64,000 nucleotides of DNA from Parvibaculum sp. (GCA_030645235.1 JAUSMV010000030.1:1484988-1548987), one strand, 5' to 3'; shown: positions 8,004 to 16,976, counted from the stretch's first letter. A program made the numbers and translations. Notes: generated by a model not told the origin, from the sequence alone.

Positions 8004-10649
8004 TCACAATTGGGCGGCGCGTTTGCGGAAGCGTTGACGCACGACTTCAGCAAGCGTGTTCAAAACAAAGGTCATGACGAAGAGCACCAGACCGCAGAGA
8101 AAGAGCGTGCGGTAGAGGCTGGAATCCTTCACAGCTTCGGGCAGCTCAACATTGATATTGGCGGAGAGCGCGCGCAGACCATTGAAGAGCGACCAGTCCA
8201 GGATCGGCGTATTGCCGGTCGCCATGACCACGATCATCGTCTCACCCACCGCACGGCCAAGGCCGATCATGATGGCGGAAAAAATACCAGACCCAGCGGT
8301 CGGGAGGATCACCCAGGCGGCTGTCTGCCAGCGTGTGGCCCCACAGCCAAGCGAGGCGGAACGCAAATGTTCAGGCACCGCGCCCAGCGCATCTTCAGCA
8401 ATCGAATAGATGATCGGGATGACCGCGAAGGCCATGCCGAAGGAGGCGATCAGCGTGTTGCGCTGAATATAGGTATCGACAAGACCACCGCGGGCATCAA
8501 AGCCTGCGCCGCCGAGCAGATAGCTTGCGAGCGCTGCCAGCGCGAGGGCCGCAATTGTAAAGGCGATCCAACGGACCAGTTCATAGGCACCGGCGATGTG
8601 ATAGGGCTTGCTGCGCAGTCGGTCGCGCCAGGCCGAGCCGAGCATACGTCCCCCCAGGCTGAAGGTGATGAGAAATGTCACCGGCAGAATGAGAAGGAAG
8701 ATAAAGGGCGCGGCCGAGCCTGAACCTGATGTCCAGGCTTTGAAATCACCACCGAAGAAACCATATTCCAAAACGGGTCCGACCTTCATCGCCACCCAGA
8801 TCGCAAAAGCCACGCCGAAAAAGAAAGCGACGAGCTTGGGGATGCCATCAAGGCGCAAGGCAATGGGCTGGGGCAGCAATTGCCAGAGGAAGGCAAGACC
8901 TATCAGCGTCAGCGGCACAACGCCGAAGGCGAGCACAATGGCGGCGATCCAGTTTTCGACAATGGGCGAGAGGACAAGCGCCACAACAAAGCCGATGACA
9001 ACGGAAGGGAGCGAGGCCATCAGCTCCATCACGGGTTTCACCACAGCCCGCACACGGAAATGCATGAACTCAGCCGTGTAAATGGCGGCGAGAAGCGCAA
9101 TCGGCACGGCAAAGAGCAGTGAATAAATCGCGCCCTTGATGGTGCCGAAAATAAGCGGCACGAGCGAGAGTTTGGGTTCGGCGCTGTCTGTGCCCGAGGT
9201 GGACTGCCATGTGTAGCCGGGTTCGGGATAGCCCTCGTACCAGACTTTACCGAAGAGGGTTTTGATCGTTGTTTCGGGGTGCGGCACATCGAACGACCAG
9301 AGGCGGACATCGCCCTTCTCGCCGATCGCGATCACGGCATTGTCGCGCGGGGCGAGAATGAGGGCGCTGACGGGTGAGTTCTTTTCACCCCCCGCACTAT
9401 CGGGAAAGGTGAGGACACGGCGGGTGCTCGTCGCGTGATAGAGCGCAACGGTGCCTGCCTGATCGGCCCCGATGAAGAGCCGCGTGCGCTGGCTCACATT
9501 GAGATGAGTGATGGGCGCGGGCTGCGCGCCAAAATCATGAATGGCGGTGAAGACCTTGCCGTCGCTTGTGTCTTTGGACGTGCGGTCGATAAGGCTCCAG
9601 ATTTTGAGCGAGGCGTCTGCGCCCGCAACGATCAGCGAATTTTCGCCGTTGAGATAGGTGACAGCGCTGGGCACAACACCGGCGGGCAGGACGCGCACGG
9701 TTTCGGCCAAACGGGGCGCTGTGGGATTGCGCGTGTCGAAGCGATGGAGGAGACCGTCTTTGCTGACCACAATCAGGCGGTCGCCCTGCGTGTTCAAAAG
9801 CACTTTTGAAATCGCGCTGACATCGAGGCCGGTCGGGACTTCCGTGTTGACAATCTCGGTCGCTGTCTCGCCGGTCATCATATCGACATGGGAGAAAGCC
9901 GCTGAAAGGCGCGCTGTGCCCTGCGCATCAACAGAGGCAAAAATTTTGGTCGGGCGTTCGCTGGTGCCGCCGATGCGGTAGTCGAGAAAGCGGATGGGGG
10001 TGCCTGCGGGTGCCACCTGCACCAGCGTATCAAGCGCGAGTGAAGGCGCGAGGCGACGAACCTGCTTGCCTGCCACCTCAAGATAAACGGCCGTGCCGTC
10101 GGTGCGATCACCGCCCGGCAAAGTGGTGAGACCCTGCGGCAGAGATTTCGGCGCAACGAGGCGGCTTTCAATGGCGAGGCTGCCAAGGCGCACTGTGCCG
10201 TCCTCAAAGCCATAGGCGATATCGTCGCCCTGCAATGTGCGGGCAAAGGCAGAGGGCTGGCTGCCTGCAAAATCAAATTGCATATCGGCGATGCGCTTGC
10301 CGCTCGGCGCGTGAAAGGCGGTGAGATGACCGCCGCTCGCCAGCTCAAGACCGAGGGATGCATATTCATCCAATGAGGTCGAAATGACGGGCGCACCGGA
10401 CTGGTCAATCGTGTAGCGATGCGGCGCACTGGCAGAGCCGGTGCCGAAGAGAGGCATGGCCACCCAGATCAGAAACATCATGATGGCAAAGACGGTGGCG
10501 ATGACAAAAAGACCGCCCACCGAAATAACGCGACCGGCGAGCCGGTCCATAAGAACAACAGAGGTTTTTGTTTTCTTGTCGCGGGTGTAGATCACCGAAC
10601 GGCGCGGGCCTTTTGAATCAGGTCCATTTTCTGCTGTCACATCAGTCAT
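8004..10649 (-). CDS. pstC: Phosphate ABC transporter permease PstC, long form
   Basis: A permease of 881 residues against about 300 for the classical PstC. One N-terminal membrane helix (about 37-60) precedes a periplasmic region of about 420 residues. This contains repeated beta-rich segments that resemble propeller blades (for example GDRLIVVSKDGLLHRFD, NSLIVAGADASLKIWS, AVIAIGEKGDVRLWS). The permease core follows, with coupling loop EDALGAVPEHLRSASLGCGATRW. An ATG at 10647-10649 is preferred; a GTG nine bases upstream is also possible. It lies between pstS, with a terminator-like hairpin in between, and pstA. Confidence 0.9.
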   Translation of the reverse strand: MTDVTAENGPDSKGPRRSVIYTRDKKTKTSVVLMDRLAGRVISVGGLFVIATVFAIMMFLIWVAMPLFGTGSASAPHRYTIDQSGAPVISTSLDEYASLGLELASGGHLTAFHAPSGKRIADMQFDFAGSQPSAFARTLQGDDIAYGFEDGTVRLGSLAIESRLVAPKSLPQGLTTLPGGDRTDGTAVYLEVAGKQVRRLAPSLALDTLVQVAPAGTPIRFLDYRIGGTSERPTKIFASVDAQGTARLSAAFSHVDMMTGETATEIVNTEVPTGLDVSAISKVLLNTQGDRLIVVSKDGLLHRFDTRNPTAPRLAETVRVLPAGVVPSAVTYLNGENSLIVAGADASLKIWSLIDRTSKDTSDGKVFTAIHDFGAQPAPITHLNVSQRTRLFIGADQAGTVALYHATSTRRVLTFPDSAGGEKNSPVSALILAPRDNAVIAIGEKGDVRLWSFDVPHPETTIKTLFGKVWYEGYPEPGYTWQSTSGTDSAEPKLSLVPLIFGTIKGAIYSLLFAVPIALLAAIYTAEFMHFRVRAVVKPVMELMASLPSVVIGFVVALVLSPIVENWIAAIVLAFGVVPLTLIGLAFLWQLLPQPIALRLDGIPKLVAFFFGVAFAIWVAMKVGPVLEYGFFGGDFKAWTSGSGSAAPFIFLLILPVTFLITFSLGGRMLGSAWRDRLRSKPYHIAGAYELVRWIAFTIAALALAALASYLLGGAGFDARGGLVDTYIQRNTLIASFGMAFAVIPIIYSIAEDALGAVPEHLRSASLGCGATRWQTAAWVILPTAGSGIFSAIMIGLGRAVGETMIVVMATGNTPILDWSLFNGLRALSANINVELPEAVKDSSLYRTLFLCGLVLFVMTFVLNTLAEVVRQRFRKRAAQL

Positions 10650-10690
10650 TCTGGCCACTACGTCAGATCAATAAACAAACGGGAAAGAAA

Positions 10691-10720
10691 AACCGGCGAA
10701 ACAAGATTGTTCCGCCGGTT
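10691..10720 (-). terminator. Terminator-like hairpin between pstS and pstC
   Basis: On the minus strand AACCGGCGGAACAA pairs with TTGTTTCGCCGGTT (one mismatch, tiny loop), followed by TTTCTTT. It lies just after the pstS stop. It should reduce read-through and so give more PstS than membrane components, a common arrangement for binding-protein genes. Confidence 0.8.
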
Positions 10721-10729
10721 CCACCAGAT

Positions 10730-11710
10730 TTACTTCAGGCCAAGCTTGGAGAGTTCCTGCTGGGCAAAAACGTAAGGCATGGGGAAGTAACCATCCTTGG
10801 CCGTATCGGCCTGACCGTCTTTCGAGAGCAGGAAGCGGAAGAATTCACCACGCAGCGGATCAAGAGCGGCGGAGGGGTTCTTGTTCACATAGATGTAGAG
10901 GAAGCGCGTGATCGGATAGGTGCCTGTATAGGCATTGTCCTGCGTGGCTTCGTGGCACTGACCATCACGACCGGCGATGGCAACTGCTTTCACGTCGGCT
11001 GTCTTGTAGCCGATGCCTGAATAACCGATGGCGAACTTGTCAGCGGCGACGCCCTGCACAACGGCAGAGGAACCGGGCTGTTCTTTGACATTGTCGCTAT
11101 AGTCGCCGTTCACCATGGTGACTTCTTTGAAATAGCCATAGGTGCCCGACGCTGAGTTGCGGCCGAAAAGCGAAACAGGCTTTGACGCCCATTCGCCGGT
11201 GAGGCCCAAGTCGCCCCATGTTTTGATGGCAGGCGAACCCGACAGGCGGCTCTTGGAGAAGATGCCGTCAACCTGTGTCAGCGAGAGGCAGGTGAGCGGA
11301 TTGTCCTTGTGGACGAAAACGGCGAGCGTATCGACGGCAACGCGAACTTCGGTCGGCTTGTAGCCGTATTTCTGTTCGAAGCTGTCTTTCTCGGCGCCTT
11401 TCATCGGACGCGACATCGGGCCCATCTGCGATGTGCCGGCGATCAGGGCGGGCGGGGCTGTGGACGAGCCCTTGCCTTCGACTTCGATTTTCACGCTCGG
11501 ATATTTGGCGCGGAAACCTTCCGACCAAAGCGTCATCAGATTGTTCAGCGTGTCCGAGCCGATGGACTTCAGGGAGCCGGAGACGCCCTGTGTCTGCTGA
11601 TAAGGCTGGTAGCGGCTATCGAGATCGATAGCCAGGGCGCTGGTCGCGGTGAGGCTCACTGTCGCGAGGCTCACGGCAAGTGCGCCGAGGATGGATTTGA
11701 TGGGCTTCAT
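10730..11710 (-). CDS. pstS: Periplasmic phosphate-binding protein PstS
   Basis: The substrate-binding protein that delivers phosphate to PstCAB, 326 residues from the ATG at 11708-11710. This start places a normal signal peptide (MKPIKSILGALAVSL...ATSALA) at the N-terminus; an upstream in-frame start would add nine residues. Typical PstS features are IGSDTLNNLMTLW near the N-terminus, GKGSSTAPPALIAG, SRPMKGAE, and RNSASGTYGYFKE in the middle. It is the first gene of pstSCAB and lies about 130 bp downstream of a Pho box. Confidence 0.95.
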   Translation of the reverse strand: MKPIKSILGALAVSLATVSLTATSALAIDLDSRYQPYQQTQGVSGSLKSIGSDTLNNLMTLWSEGFRAKYPSVKIEVEGKGSSTAPPALIAGTSQMGPMSRPMKGAEKDSFEQKYGYKPTEVRVAVDTLAVFVHKDNPLTCLSLTQVDGIFSKSRLSGSPAIKTWGDLGLTGEWASKPVSLFGRNSASGTYGYFKEVTMVNGDYSDNVKEQPGSSAVVQGVAADKFAIGYSGIGYKTADVKAVAIAGRDGQCHEATQDNAYTGTYPITRFLYIYVNKNPSAALDPLRGEFFRFLLSKDGQADTAKDGYFPMPYVFAQQELSKLGLK

Positions 11711-11840
11711 GAGGAATTTAACCTTCAATGGTTGCAATTAAGCTTGTTGCAAAAGGCATGCAGCAAAAGGCGGGGCGAAGCGGTCAGCCCGCCTCAGGGC
11801 CATTCCTAATTTCGACCGGTGAAGATCAAGCAACGGTTTT

Positions 11841-11858
11841 GTGACGTGCGTGTGACAG
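11841..11858 (-). promoter_or_regulatory. Pho box upstream of pstS
   Basis: On the minus strand CTGTCAC (11858-11852) and ACGTCAC (11847-11841) are separated by ACGC, the 7+4+7 layout of a PhoB box. It lies about 130 bp before the pstS ATG. Confidence 0.72.
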
Positions 11859-11883
11859 TGTGATTCTGTGCAAAAAAGACACG

Positions 11884-11911
11884 AAAAAGGGAGAGCCTGT
11901 GAGGCTCTCCC
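11884..11911 (-). terminator. Terminator of the globin/membrane-protein operon
   Basis: GGGAGAGCC pairs with GGCTCTCCC across a 5-nt loop (11889-11911), with five A residues at 11884-11888 giving a T-run on the minus strand. It isolates the NsrR-type operon from the pstS promoter just downstream. Confidence 0.88.
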
Positions 11912-11944
11912 TTGATAGGTCGCGTATCACCTGCGGGGCGGATA

Positions 11945-12397
11945 TCAGAGATAGGGTGCGCGGATAATCGCGAAAATGACGGCCATGCAACTCATAAGGA
12001 ATGCCAGTCCAAAAGGCACAATGGCGATCTGGATGAGTGCGCTCCAGCCCGAGACGGGGCCCGTCAGGGTGTCAAAATCGCCGTTCAGAAATTCTTCCAG
12101 TGTTCCTTGTGATGCATCCGGCGCGCGCGGCGGGGTCCGGCGGGCATTAAAGCTGTCGGCGGTGCGTTTCATCAGCCAGGGCGTGCCGAAAAAGGCGGCG
12201 AGAAAGACCATGTCAACGGTCAGCATGAAGGCCCCTTCGGCCTCGCCGCCGAAAGCCAGCCAAAAGGCCGCGAAGAGCCAGACCCAGGCAATGGCTGTCA
12301 CCGCATAGACGCGGGGGTGAAGGTCGGTTGTGACGGCGACATTGCCCCGATGAGCGCGTGCGTATCCGGCTTGCGGGCTTTCGACGTGCATATTCAT
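11945..12397 (-). CDS. Predicted three-helix membrane protein next to truncated haemoglobin
   Basis: A protein of 150 residues with three hydrophobic segments (roughly VYAVTAIAWVWLFAAFWLAF, FMLTVDMVFLAAFF, and IQIAIVPFGLAFLMSCMAVIFA near the C-terminus) and a cytosolic-looking Arg/Pro-rich loop between the second and third. The ATG at 12395-12397 is preceded by GGAGACTGAG and starts one base after the haemoglobin stop, so the two are almost certainly co-translated. I do not recognise the family. The context (NsrR operator, group III haemoglobin) suggests a membrane function in nitrosative stress or respiration, but that is inference. Confidence 0.75.
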   Translation of the reverse strand: MNMHVESPQAGYARAHRGNVAVTTDLHPRVYAVTAIAWVWLFAAFWLAFGGEAEGAFMLTVDMVFLAAFFGTPWLMKRTADSFNARRTPPRAPDASQGTLEEFLNGDFDTLTGPVSGWSALIQIAIVPFGLAFLMSCMAVIFAIIRAPYL

Positions 12398-12398
12398 C

Positions 12399-12872
12399 TC
12401 AGTCTCCTTCTTTCTTTGCGGCTTTCTTTGCGGCTTTCTTTGCGGCCTGAACGGATGCTGCGGGATTGAAGAACATGCCGAGTTTGAGGCTGTCGGCGAT
12501 GCGGCGGGCTTTTTCCAGAAAAGCGGCGGCGGTTTCGGGGGTGCAATTTCTTCGGGTGGCGGCTTCAAACAAAACGAGCCAACGGTCGAAATGATCGGGC
12601 CGGACCTGCTTCAGGCGCATATGCGCCACCATCGGCGCGCCCTTGTAGCGGCCCGACATCAGCATCACAGATGACCAGAAGGCGAACATCTTTTGCAGAT
12701 GCGGTTCCCAGTCTTCGCCGATCACGCGGGCAAATATCGGCCCCAGCATTTCATCGGCCCTGACATGCCCGTAAAAATCCCGCACCAGACGCTCGATTTC
12801 TGCTTCGTCTGTCAAAGGCGGCGGCAAAGGCCTTCTGCCGGAAACAGCGGTCTCATTTTCGATGGTCATCAT
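12399..12872 (-). CDS. Group III truncated haemoglobin
   Basis: A single-domain haem protein of 157 residues. The pattern fits group III truncated globins: IERLVRDFYGHVRADEMLGPIF, the DWEPHLQKMFAFWSSV helix, YKGAPMVAHMRL with the probable proximal His region, and HFDRWLVLF followed by ARRIADSLK. The tail is Ala/Lys-rich (KKAAKKAAKK). Family members are implicated in nitric oxide or oxygen chemistry. The gene is transcribed away from nsrR across a shared palindromic operator and is followed after one base by a membrane-protein gene. Two adjacent ATGs are possible starts. Confidence 0.9.
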   Translation of the reverse strand: MMTIENETAVSGRRPLPPPLTDEAEIERLVRDFYGHVRADEMLGPIFARVIGEDWEPHLQKMFAFWSSVMLMSGRYKGAPMVAHMRLKQVRPDHFDRWLVLFEAATRRNCTPETAAAFLEKARRIADSLKLGMFFNPAASVQAAKKAAKKAAKKEGD

Positions 12873-12883
12873 GAAACCTGTAT

Positions 12884-12906
12884 AAGAAGTATTTCATATG
12901 CTTCTT
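12884..12906. promoter_or_regulatory. NsrR-type operator between globin gene and nsrR
   Basis: A 23-bp imperfect palindrome has half-sites AAGAAGTATTT and ATATGCTTCTT around a central C, and the outer bases extend the symmetry (TATAAGAAG...CTTCTTATA, 12881-12909). It matches the AAGNTGCATTT-type half-site of NsrR. It lies 12 bp from the globin start and about 100 bp from nsrR, so it could repress the globin operon and perhaps autoregulate. Confidence 0.82.
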
Positions 12907-13009
12907 ATATAAGTTGCAAAATCCCCAAAAAGCAATATCCTGAATACCTGTTTAACTGCGGCAAAATATCCAGACCTGATACAGATCAACCGAGGCCGGA
13001 GGCCCGATC

Positions 13010-13450
13010 ATGCGGCTTACGCTCTACACAGACTATGCTTTGCGGGTGCTGATGTTTCTGGCGCTCAAAGACGAAAAGCTCTCAACCATTCAGGACATTG
13101 CCGCGACCTATGATATTTCGAGCAACCATCTGATGAAGCTCGTTACGGAGCTTGGTCATGCCGGACTGATTGAGACCGTGCGCGGGCGCAACGGCGGCTT
13201 GCGGCTTGCTATGGCGCCTGAAGATATCAATATCGGCGCGCTGGTCAGGCGCACCGAAGATGACGGACAGCATGTGGAATGTTTCGATGCGGCAACCAAC
13301 CAGTGCCGCATCACCGCGTCCTGCAAATTGCGCCACAAGCTGCGTGAGGCGCTTGACGCTTATTATGCCGTGCTTGACGAGGTGACGCTCGCCGATCTGG
13401 TGGTGCGGCCCCAACCGCTGCGACGGTTGCTGGCAATCGGGGCGGACTAG
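13010..13450 (+). CDS. nsrR: Rrf2-family nitric oxide-sensing repressor NsrR
   Basis: A 146-residue Rrf2 regulator. The N-terminal winged helix starts MRLTLYTDYALRVLMFLAL, with recognition region ISSNHLMKLVTELGHAGLIETVRGRNGGLRL. Three cysteines in the pattern ECFD...NQC...ASC (residues about 92-106) match the Fe-S ligands of NsrR. In the family NO damages the cluster and releases DNA. A palindromic operator sits between it and the divergent truncated haemoglobin gene, a classic NsrR target type. Its last four bases overlap the convergent MFS gene. Confidence 0.92.
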   Translation: MRLTLYTDYALRVLMFLALKDEKLSTIQDIAATYDISSNHLMKLVTELGHAGLIETVRGRNGGLRLAMAPEDINIGALVRRTEDDGQHVECFDAATNQCRITASCKLRHKLREALDAYYAVLDEVTLADLVVRPQPLRRLLAIGAD

Positions 13451-14778
13451 CCGGCGAGGCTCAGCACACGGGCGCGCTCGATATCGGCTTTGAGGGTGCC
13501 GGCCGCCAGATAGAAATGCACGGCCGACCAGATCCAGACAACCGAGATGGTGAGAAGCGCGTAACGCAGCGATTCCGCCTCATAAGCGGGCGCATAAAGG
13601 TCGCTGAGGATGCCTGCCAATTGCGGCCCCAGACCCATGCCGATGAGGTTCAGGATCAGGAACAGGATGGCAGAGGCTTGCGCCCGCATCCGCAGCGTCA
13701 CAAGCGCCTGTGTCATGGCGAGCGCGGGGGCGATATAGGCCGCGCCTGCAAAGGCCGGGATAATGAACAGCATGAGCGCGGTGTATTTGTCGAAAGACAG
13801 GTACATGGCAATCGAGAAGGGAAAGCAGAGCGCCATGATGATGGTGACGACCCAGAGGTTCCAGCGGATGTCGCGCTTGCCGTAATGGTCGGCCAGCCAG
13901 CCGGTGAAGAACGTGCCCGCACCGCCTGCAAAGCCGATGATGAGGGCGAGCCATGTGCCGATTTCGCCGCTTTCCATGGCGAAGGACCGGTTGAGAAATC
14001 CCGGCAGCCAGATGACACCGGCATAGCCGCCGATGGCGGCAAGGGCTGTGGCAAAAGACAGATGGCGGAACGATTTTTGTGTCCAGAGATGGGCAAAGAC
14101 CGCGCGCACTTTGATGGCGGCGCCTTCAACGACGATGCCGTCGGCATGACCGCGGGTCGGCTCTTTGATGGTGAAGCGCACAAGAACCGCAAGGAGAAGG
14201 CCCGGTGCGCCGACCATCATGAAGGCCACGCGCCAGCCATACCATTGGGCGACCCAGCCGCCGACGAGAAAACCGATGAGAATGCCCAGATTGATGCCGA
14301 GCGAATAAAAGCCCATGGCAGAGGCACGCTTTTCCGGCGGGAACATGTCGGCGATCATGGAATGCGACGAGGGGCCCGTGCCTGCCTCACCGACACCGAC
14401 GCCGATGCGGGCCAAGGCAAGCTGCGTGAAGCTGCCGACATAGCCGCAAACGACCGTCATGGTGGAAAAGAGCGCGAGCGCCCAGGTGATGATGTTGCGC
14501 CGGTTGGAGCGGTCGGCCCAAATGGCAATCGGTACGCCCAATGTCGCGTAGAAAATCGCAAAGGCGATGCCGCCGAGAAAACCAAGCTGCGTGTCCGACA
14601 GGGCCAGTTCGACCTTGATATAGGGCATCAGGATCGAGAGGACCTGACGGTCCACATAGTTCGCCGTGTAAACAAGCATCAGCATGAAAAGCGCGTAGTT
14701 GCGGTAGGCGTTGGAAAATTCGCCCACATGTGCGCCTGAGGCCGGAGCAGCCTGTACGCTGCTCACCTGATCGGTCAT
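13447..14778 (-). CDS. MFS transporter (spinster-like)
   Basis: A 12-helix major facilitator of 443 residues. The ATG at 14776-14778 is chosen because GGGGAGGA precedes it and the protein then begins just before the first helix; longer upstream frames lack family character. The region after TM1 (YVDRQVLSILMPYIKVEL) and the TM2-3 loop (GVPIAIWADRSNRRNII), followed by GVGVGEAGTGPSSHSMIADMFPPEKRA, are typical of bacterial spinster-like/ACS-type MFS proteins. The substrate is unknown. It is convergent with nsrR and divergent from the alkA-type gene. Confidence 0.88.
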   Translation of the reverse strand: MTDQVSSVQAAPASGAHVGEFSNAYRNYALFMLMLVYTANYVDRQVLSILMPYIKVELALSDTQLGFLGGIAFAIFYATLGVPIAIWADRSNRRNIITWALALFSTMTVVCGYVGSFTQLALARIGVGVGEAGTGPSSHSMIADMFPPEKRASAMGFYSLGINLGILIGFLVGGWVAQWYGWRVAFMMVGAPGLLLAVLVRFTIKEPTRGHADGIVVEGAAIKVRAVFAHLWTQKSFRHLSFATALAAIGGYAGVIWLPGFLNRSFAMESGEIGTWLALIIGFAGGAGTFFTGWLADHYGKRDIRWNLWVVTIIMALCFPFSIAMYLSFDKYTALMLFIIPAFAGAAYIAPALAMTQALVTLRMRAQASAILFLILNLIGMGLGPQLAGILSDLYAPAYEAESLRYALLTISVVWIWSAVHFYLAAGTLKADIERARVLSLAG

Positions 14779-14960
14779 TAAAATATCCTCCCCGTATTCC
14801 CTGACGGGCGCGGCACGCTTCTCCCCGAAGCGGGCCTGCCCGTTTTGTCGAAAGCCTAACAGCGGCGGGGACATAAGCAAGGGTGCGGGGCTGATAATCT
14901 GGCCCATGGCCATGTCCGTTTTTGGCGAGTCTTTTGCGGGCAGCATGGCAAGATGTGGTC

Positions 14961-16451
14961 ATGACAAACGTGCCGGACCCAGACCAGTGCTACCGCGCCT
15001 TTCAGGCCAAGGACGCCCGTTTCGACGGTCGCGTCTTTGTCTGCGTCACGTCCACGGGCATCTATTGCCGTCCTGTCTGCCCTGCCCGCGTGCCCAAAAA
15101 GGCAAACTGCATTTTTGTCAGTAGTGCAGCAGCCGCCGAAGCGCGGGGCTTCCGCTCGTGCCTCCGGTGCCGCCCGGAAACCGCGCCCGGCACGCCCGCC
15201 TGGTCGGGCACGGAGGCGAGCGTGGCGCGGGCGCTCAGGCTGATCGAGGAAGGGGCGCTGGATGAAGACGGCGTTGAGGCGCTGGCGGCGCGTGTGGGGC
15301 TTGGCGAGCGGCAATTGCGGCGGTTGTTCCTTGAGCATATCGGCGCGACGCCGCAGGTGGTGGCGGGGAACAGACGGCTCCTTGCGGCCAAGCAATTGAT
15401 CAGCGAGACCGACTTGGCAATGGCCGATATTGCCTTTGCGGCGGGGTTCCAGTCGCTTCGCCGGTTCAATGATGCGGTGCGCGCGAGCTATGGCGTGGCA
15501 CCCAGCGCGCTCAGACGCGGACGCGCGCGCCTCACGCCCAATGATCCCATTACGCTCAGGCTCGGACTGCGGCCGCCGTTCAACTGGGCGCAGATGCTTG
15601 CCTATCTGCAATTCCGCGCGATGCCCGGTGTTGAGGAAATTTCCGCCGACACGTACAGGCGCAGCTTTCAACTGGGTGAGACACGCGGGCGGCTGACGGT
15701 ACGGGCGGGCACGAAACCCAATACGCTTGATGTCGCGATCCTGATTGATGAAGCGGGGCGGACAAATTTTTCCGCCCCCATCCGTCAGATCGCAGCGCGC
15801 ACGCGACGCATTTTTGATGCGGACGCTGACCCTGCCGCCGTTGCCGCCGCGCTCGGCCATGATGCGCTGCTGGGGCCGCGTCTCGCACAAGCCGGCGGCA
15901 TACGCGTGCCGGGTGCCTTTGACGGATTTGAGCTTGGCGTGCGTGCGATTATCGGCCAGCAGGTCTCGGTGAAGGGGGCGACGACCATGGCGGGCCGCGT
16001 TGTCGCGCGCTGCGGCGAGGCGCTGACAAATGCGGATGGTGCGATCACGCATTATTTTCCGCGCGCGCATGTGCTGGCGGACGCCAATCTCGACGGGTTG
16101 GGGCTCACCGGCGGGCGGATCAAAACGCTGAAGGGTTTTGCCCGTGCGGTGGCGGACGGCGCGGTCACGTTCAGCCCTGCCGCAAGTCTCGATGAAAAAG
16201 TCGAAGAGCTTTGCGCGGTGGCAGGAATTGGTCCGTGGACGGCGCATTATATTGCGCTGCGCGCGGTCGGTGAGCCTGATGCTTTTCCCGCATCTGACTT
16301 AGGTTTGCGCAAGGCCGCAGGCAATGGTGAACCTATATCGACGAAGGAAATGGAAGCGCTGGCCGAAAAATGGCGGCCATGGCGGGGCTATGCGGCACTG
16401 CTTCTCTGGATGGTGCCGGATATTGATGATTTGCCCGTTGCAGCAGAATAG
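14961..16451 (+). CDS. alkA: Ada metal-binding/AraC/AlkA fusion: DNA-3-methyladenine glycosylase II
   Basis: A 496-residue three-part alkylation repair protein. Residues 1-80 form the Ada zinc domain with Cys36, Cys40, Cys67 and Cys70 (YCRPVCP, SCLRCRP); in Ada the first of these is the phosphotriester methyl acceptor. Residues about 88-185 are an AraC-type helix-turn-helix (MADIAFAAGFQSLRRFNDAVRA). The remainder is an AlkA N-domain plus HhH-GPD glycosylase with GIGPWTAHYIALRAVG and the catalytic Asp in FPASDLGLRKA. It probably both senses methylation damage and excises alkylated bases. The ATG at 14961 keeps the Ada fold complete; a start 39 bases upstream is possible. ogt follows after 9 bp. 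Confidence 0.92.
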   Translation: MTNVPDPDQCYRAFQAKDARFDGRVFVCVTSTGIYCRPVCPARVPKKANCIFVSSAAAAEARGFRSCLRCRPETAPGTPAWSGTEASVARALRLIEEGALDEDGVEALAARVGLGERQLRRLFLEHIGATPQVVAGNRRLLAAKQLISETDLAMADIAFAAGFQSLRRFNDAVRASYGVAPSALRRGRARLTPNDPITLRLGLRPPFNWAQMLAYLQFRAMPGVEEISADTYRRSFQLGETRGRLTVRAGTKPNTLDVAILIDEAGRTNFSAPIRQIAARTRRIFDADADPAAVAAALGHDALLGPRLAQAGGIRVPGAFDGFELGVRAIIGQQVSVKGATTMAGRVVARCGEALTNADGAITHYFPRAHVLADANLDGLGLTGGRIKTLKGFARAVADGAVTFSPAASLDEKVEELCAVAGIGPWTAHYIALRAVGEPDAFPASDLGLRKAAGNGEPISTKEMEALAEKWRPWRGYAALLLWMVPDIDDLPVAAE

Positions 16452-16460
16452 GAATTTGAA

Positions 16461-16976
16461 ATGGCAAAGATTAAATCAAAAGAACTGAGTGTCACGCATC
16501 TGAAAACACCTATCGGCGTGTTGCAGGTGGCGGCCAGCGAAGACGGGCTGGTCGCTGTCGTGTTTCCGAGCGAGACAAAGCGCTCCTATGACAAGGCCAA
16601 GGGACCGGCGAAAGCGCAGGCACATCTCAACGCGGCGGTTGATGCTTTGAATGATTATTTCAAAGGCGCGCGCAAAGATTTTTCCGATCTGACGCTTGCG
16701 CCTGTCGGCACTGATTTTCAGATGAGTGTCTGGAAGGCGCTGCTCAAAATCCCGTTCGGCCAGACAAAATCCTATGGCGATATAGCGCGCGCGATCAAAA
16801 ACCCCAAAGGGGTGCGCGCTGTGGGGCTGGCGAACGGCAAGAATCCCATTCCGGTCATCGTGCCCTGCCACCGCGTCATCGGCAGCAACGGGACGCTGAC
16901 GGGCTTTGGCGGCGGGTTGCCGACAAAGAAGTGGCTGTTGGCGCATGAGGGCGTTGAAACCCCTGCCCTGCTTTAG
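16461..16976 (+). CDS. ogt: Methylated-DNA-[protein]-cysteine S-methyltransferase
   Basis: A suicide repair protein of 171 residues that moves a methyl group from O6-methylguanine to its own cysteine. The active site IPVIVPCHRVIGSNG is intact, and the helix-turn-helix part KALLKIPFGQTKSYGDIARAI precedes it. The tail LTGFGGGLPTKKWLLAHEG is typical. It forms an operon with the upstream Ada/AlkA fusion. Together the two genes carry the Ada N-terminal sensor, AlkA and Ogt activities, in a different split from E. coli Ada. Confidence 0.95.
   Translation: MAKIKSKELSVTHLKTPIGVLQVAASEDGLVAVVFPSETKRSYDKAKGPAKAQAHLNAAVDALNDYFKGARKDFSDLTLAPVGTDFQMSVWKALLKIPFGQTKSYGDIARAIKNPKGVRAVGLANGKNPIPVIVPCHRVIGSNGTLTGFGGGLPTKKWLLAHEGVETPALL

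Noticed and set aside
13516-14739. 407-codon plus-strand ORF antisense to the MFS gene
   Set aside because: Its composition (Arg, Asp, His, Gln-rich) is typical of shadow frames and no family was recognised; the opposite frame encodes a clear transporter.
14856-16247. 463-codon minus-strand ORF antisense to the Ada/AlkA gene
   Set aside because: It is an Arg/His/Gln-rich shadow of a GC-rich gene with no domain or ribosome binding site, and the plus-strand frame holds intact catalytic motifs.
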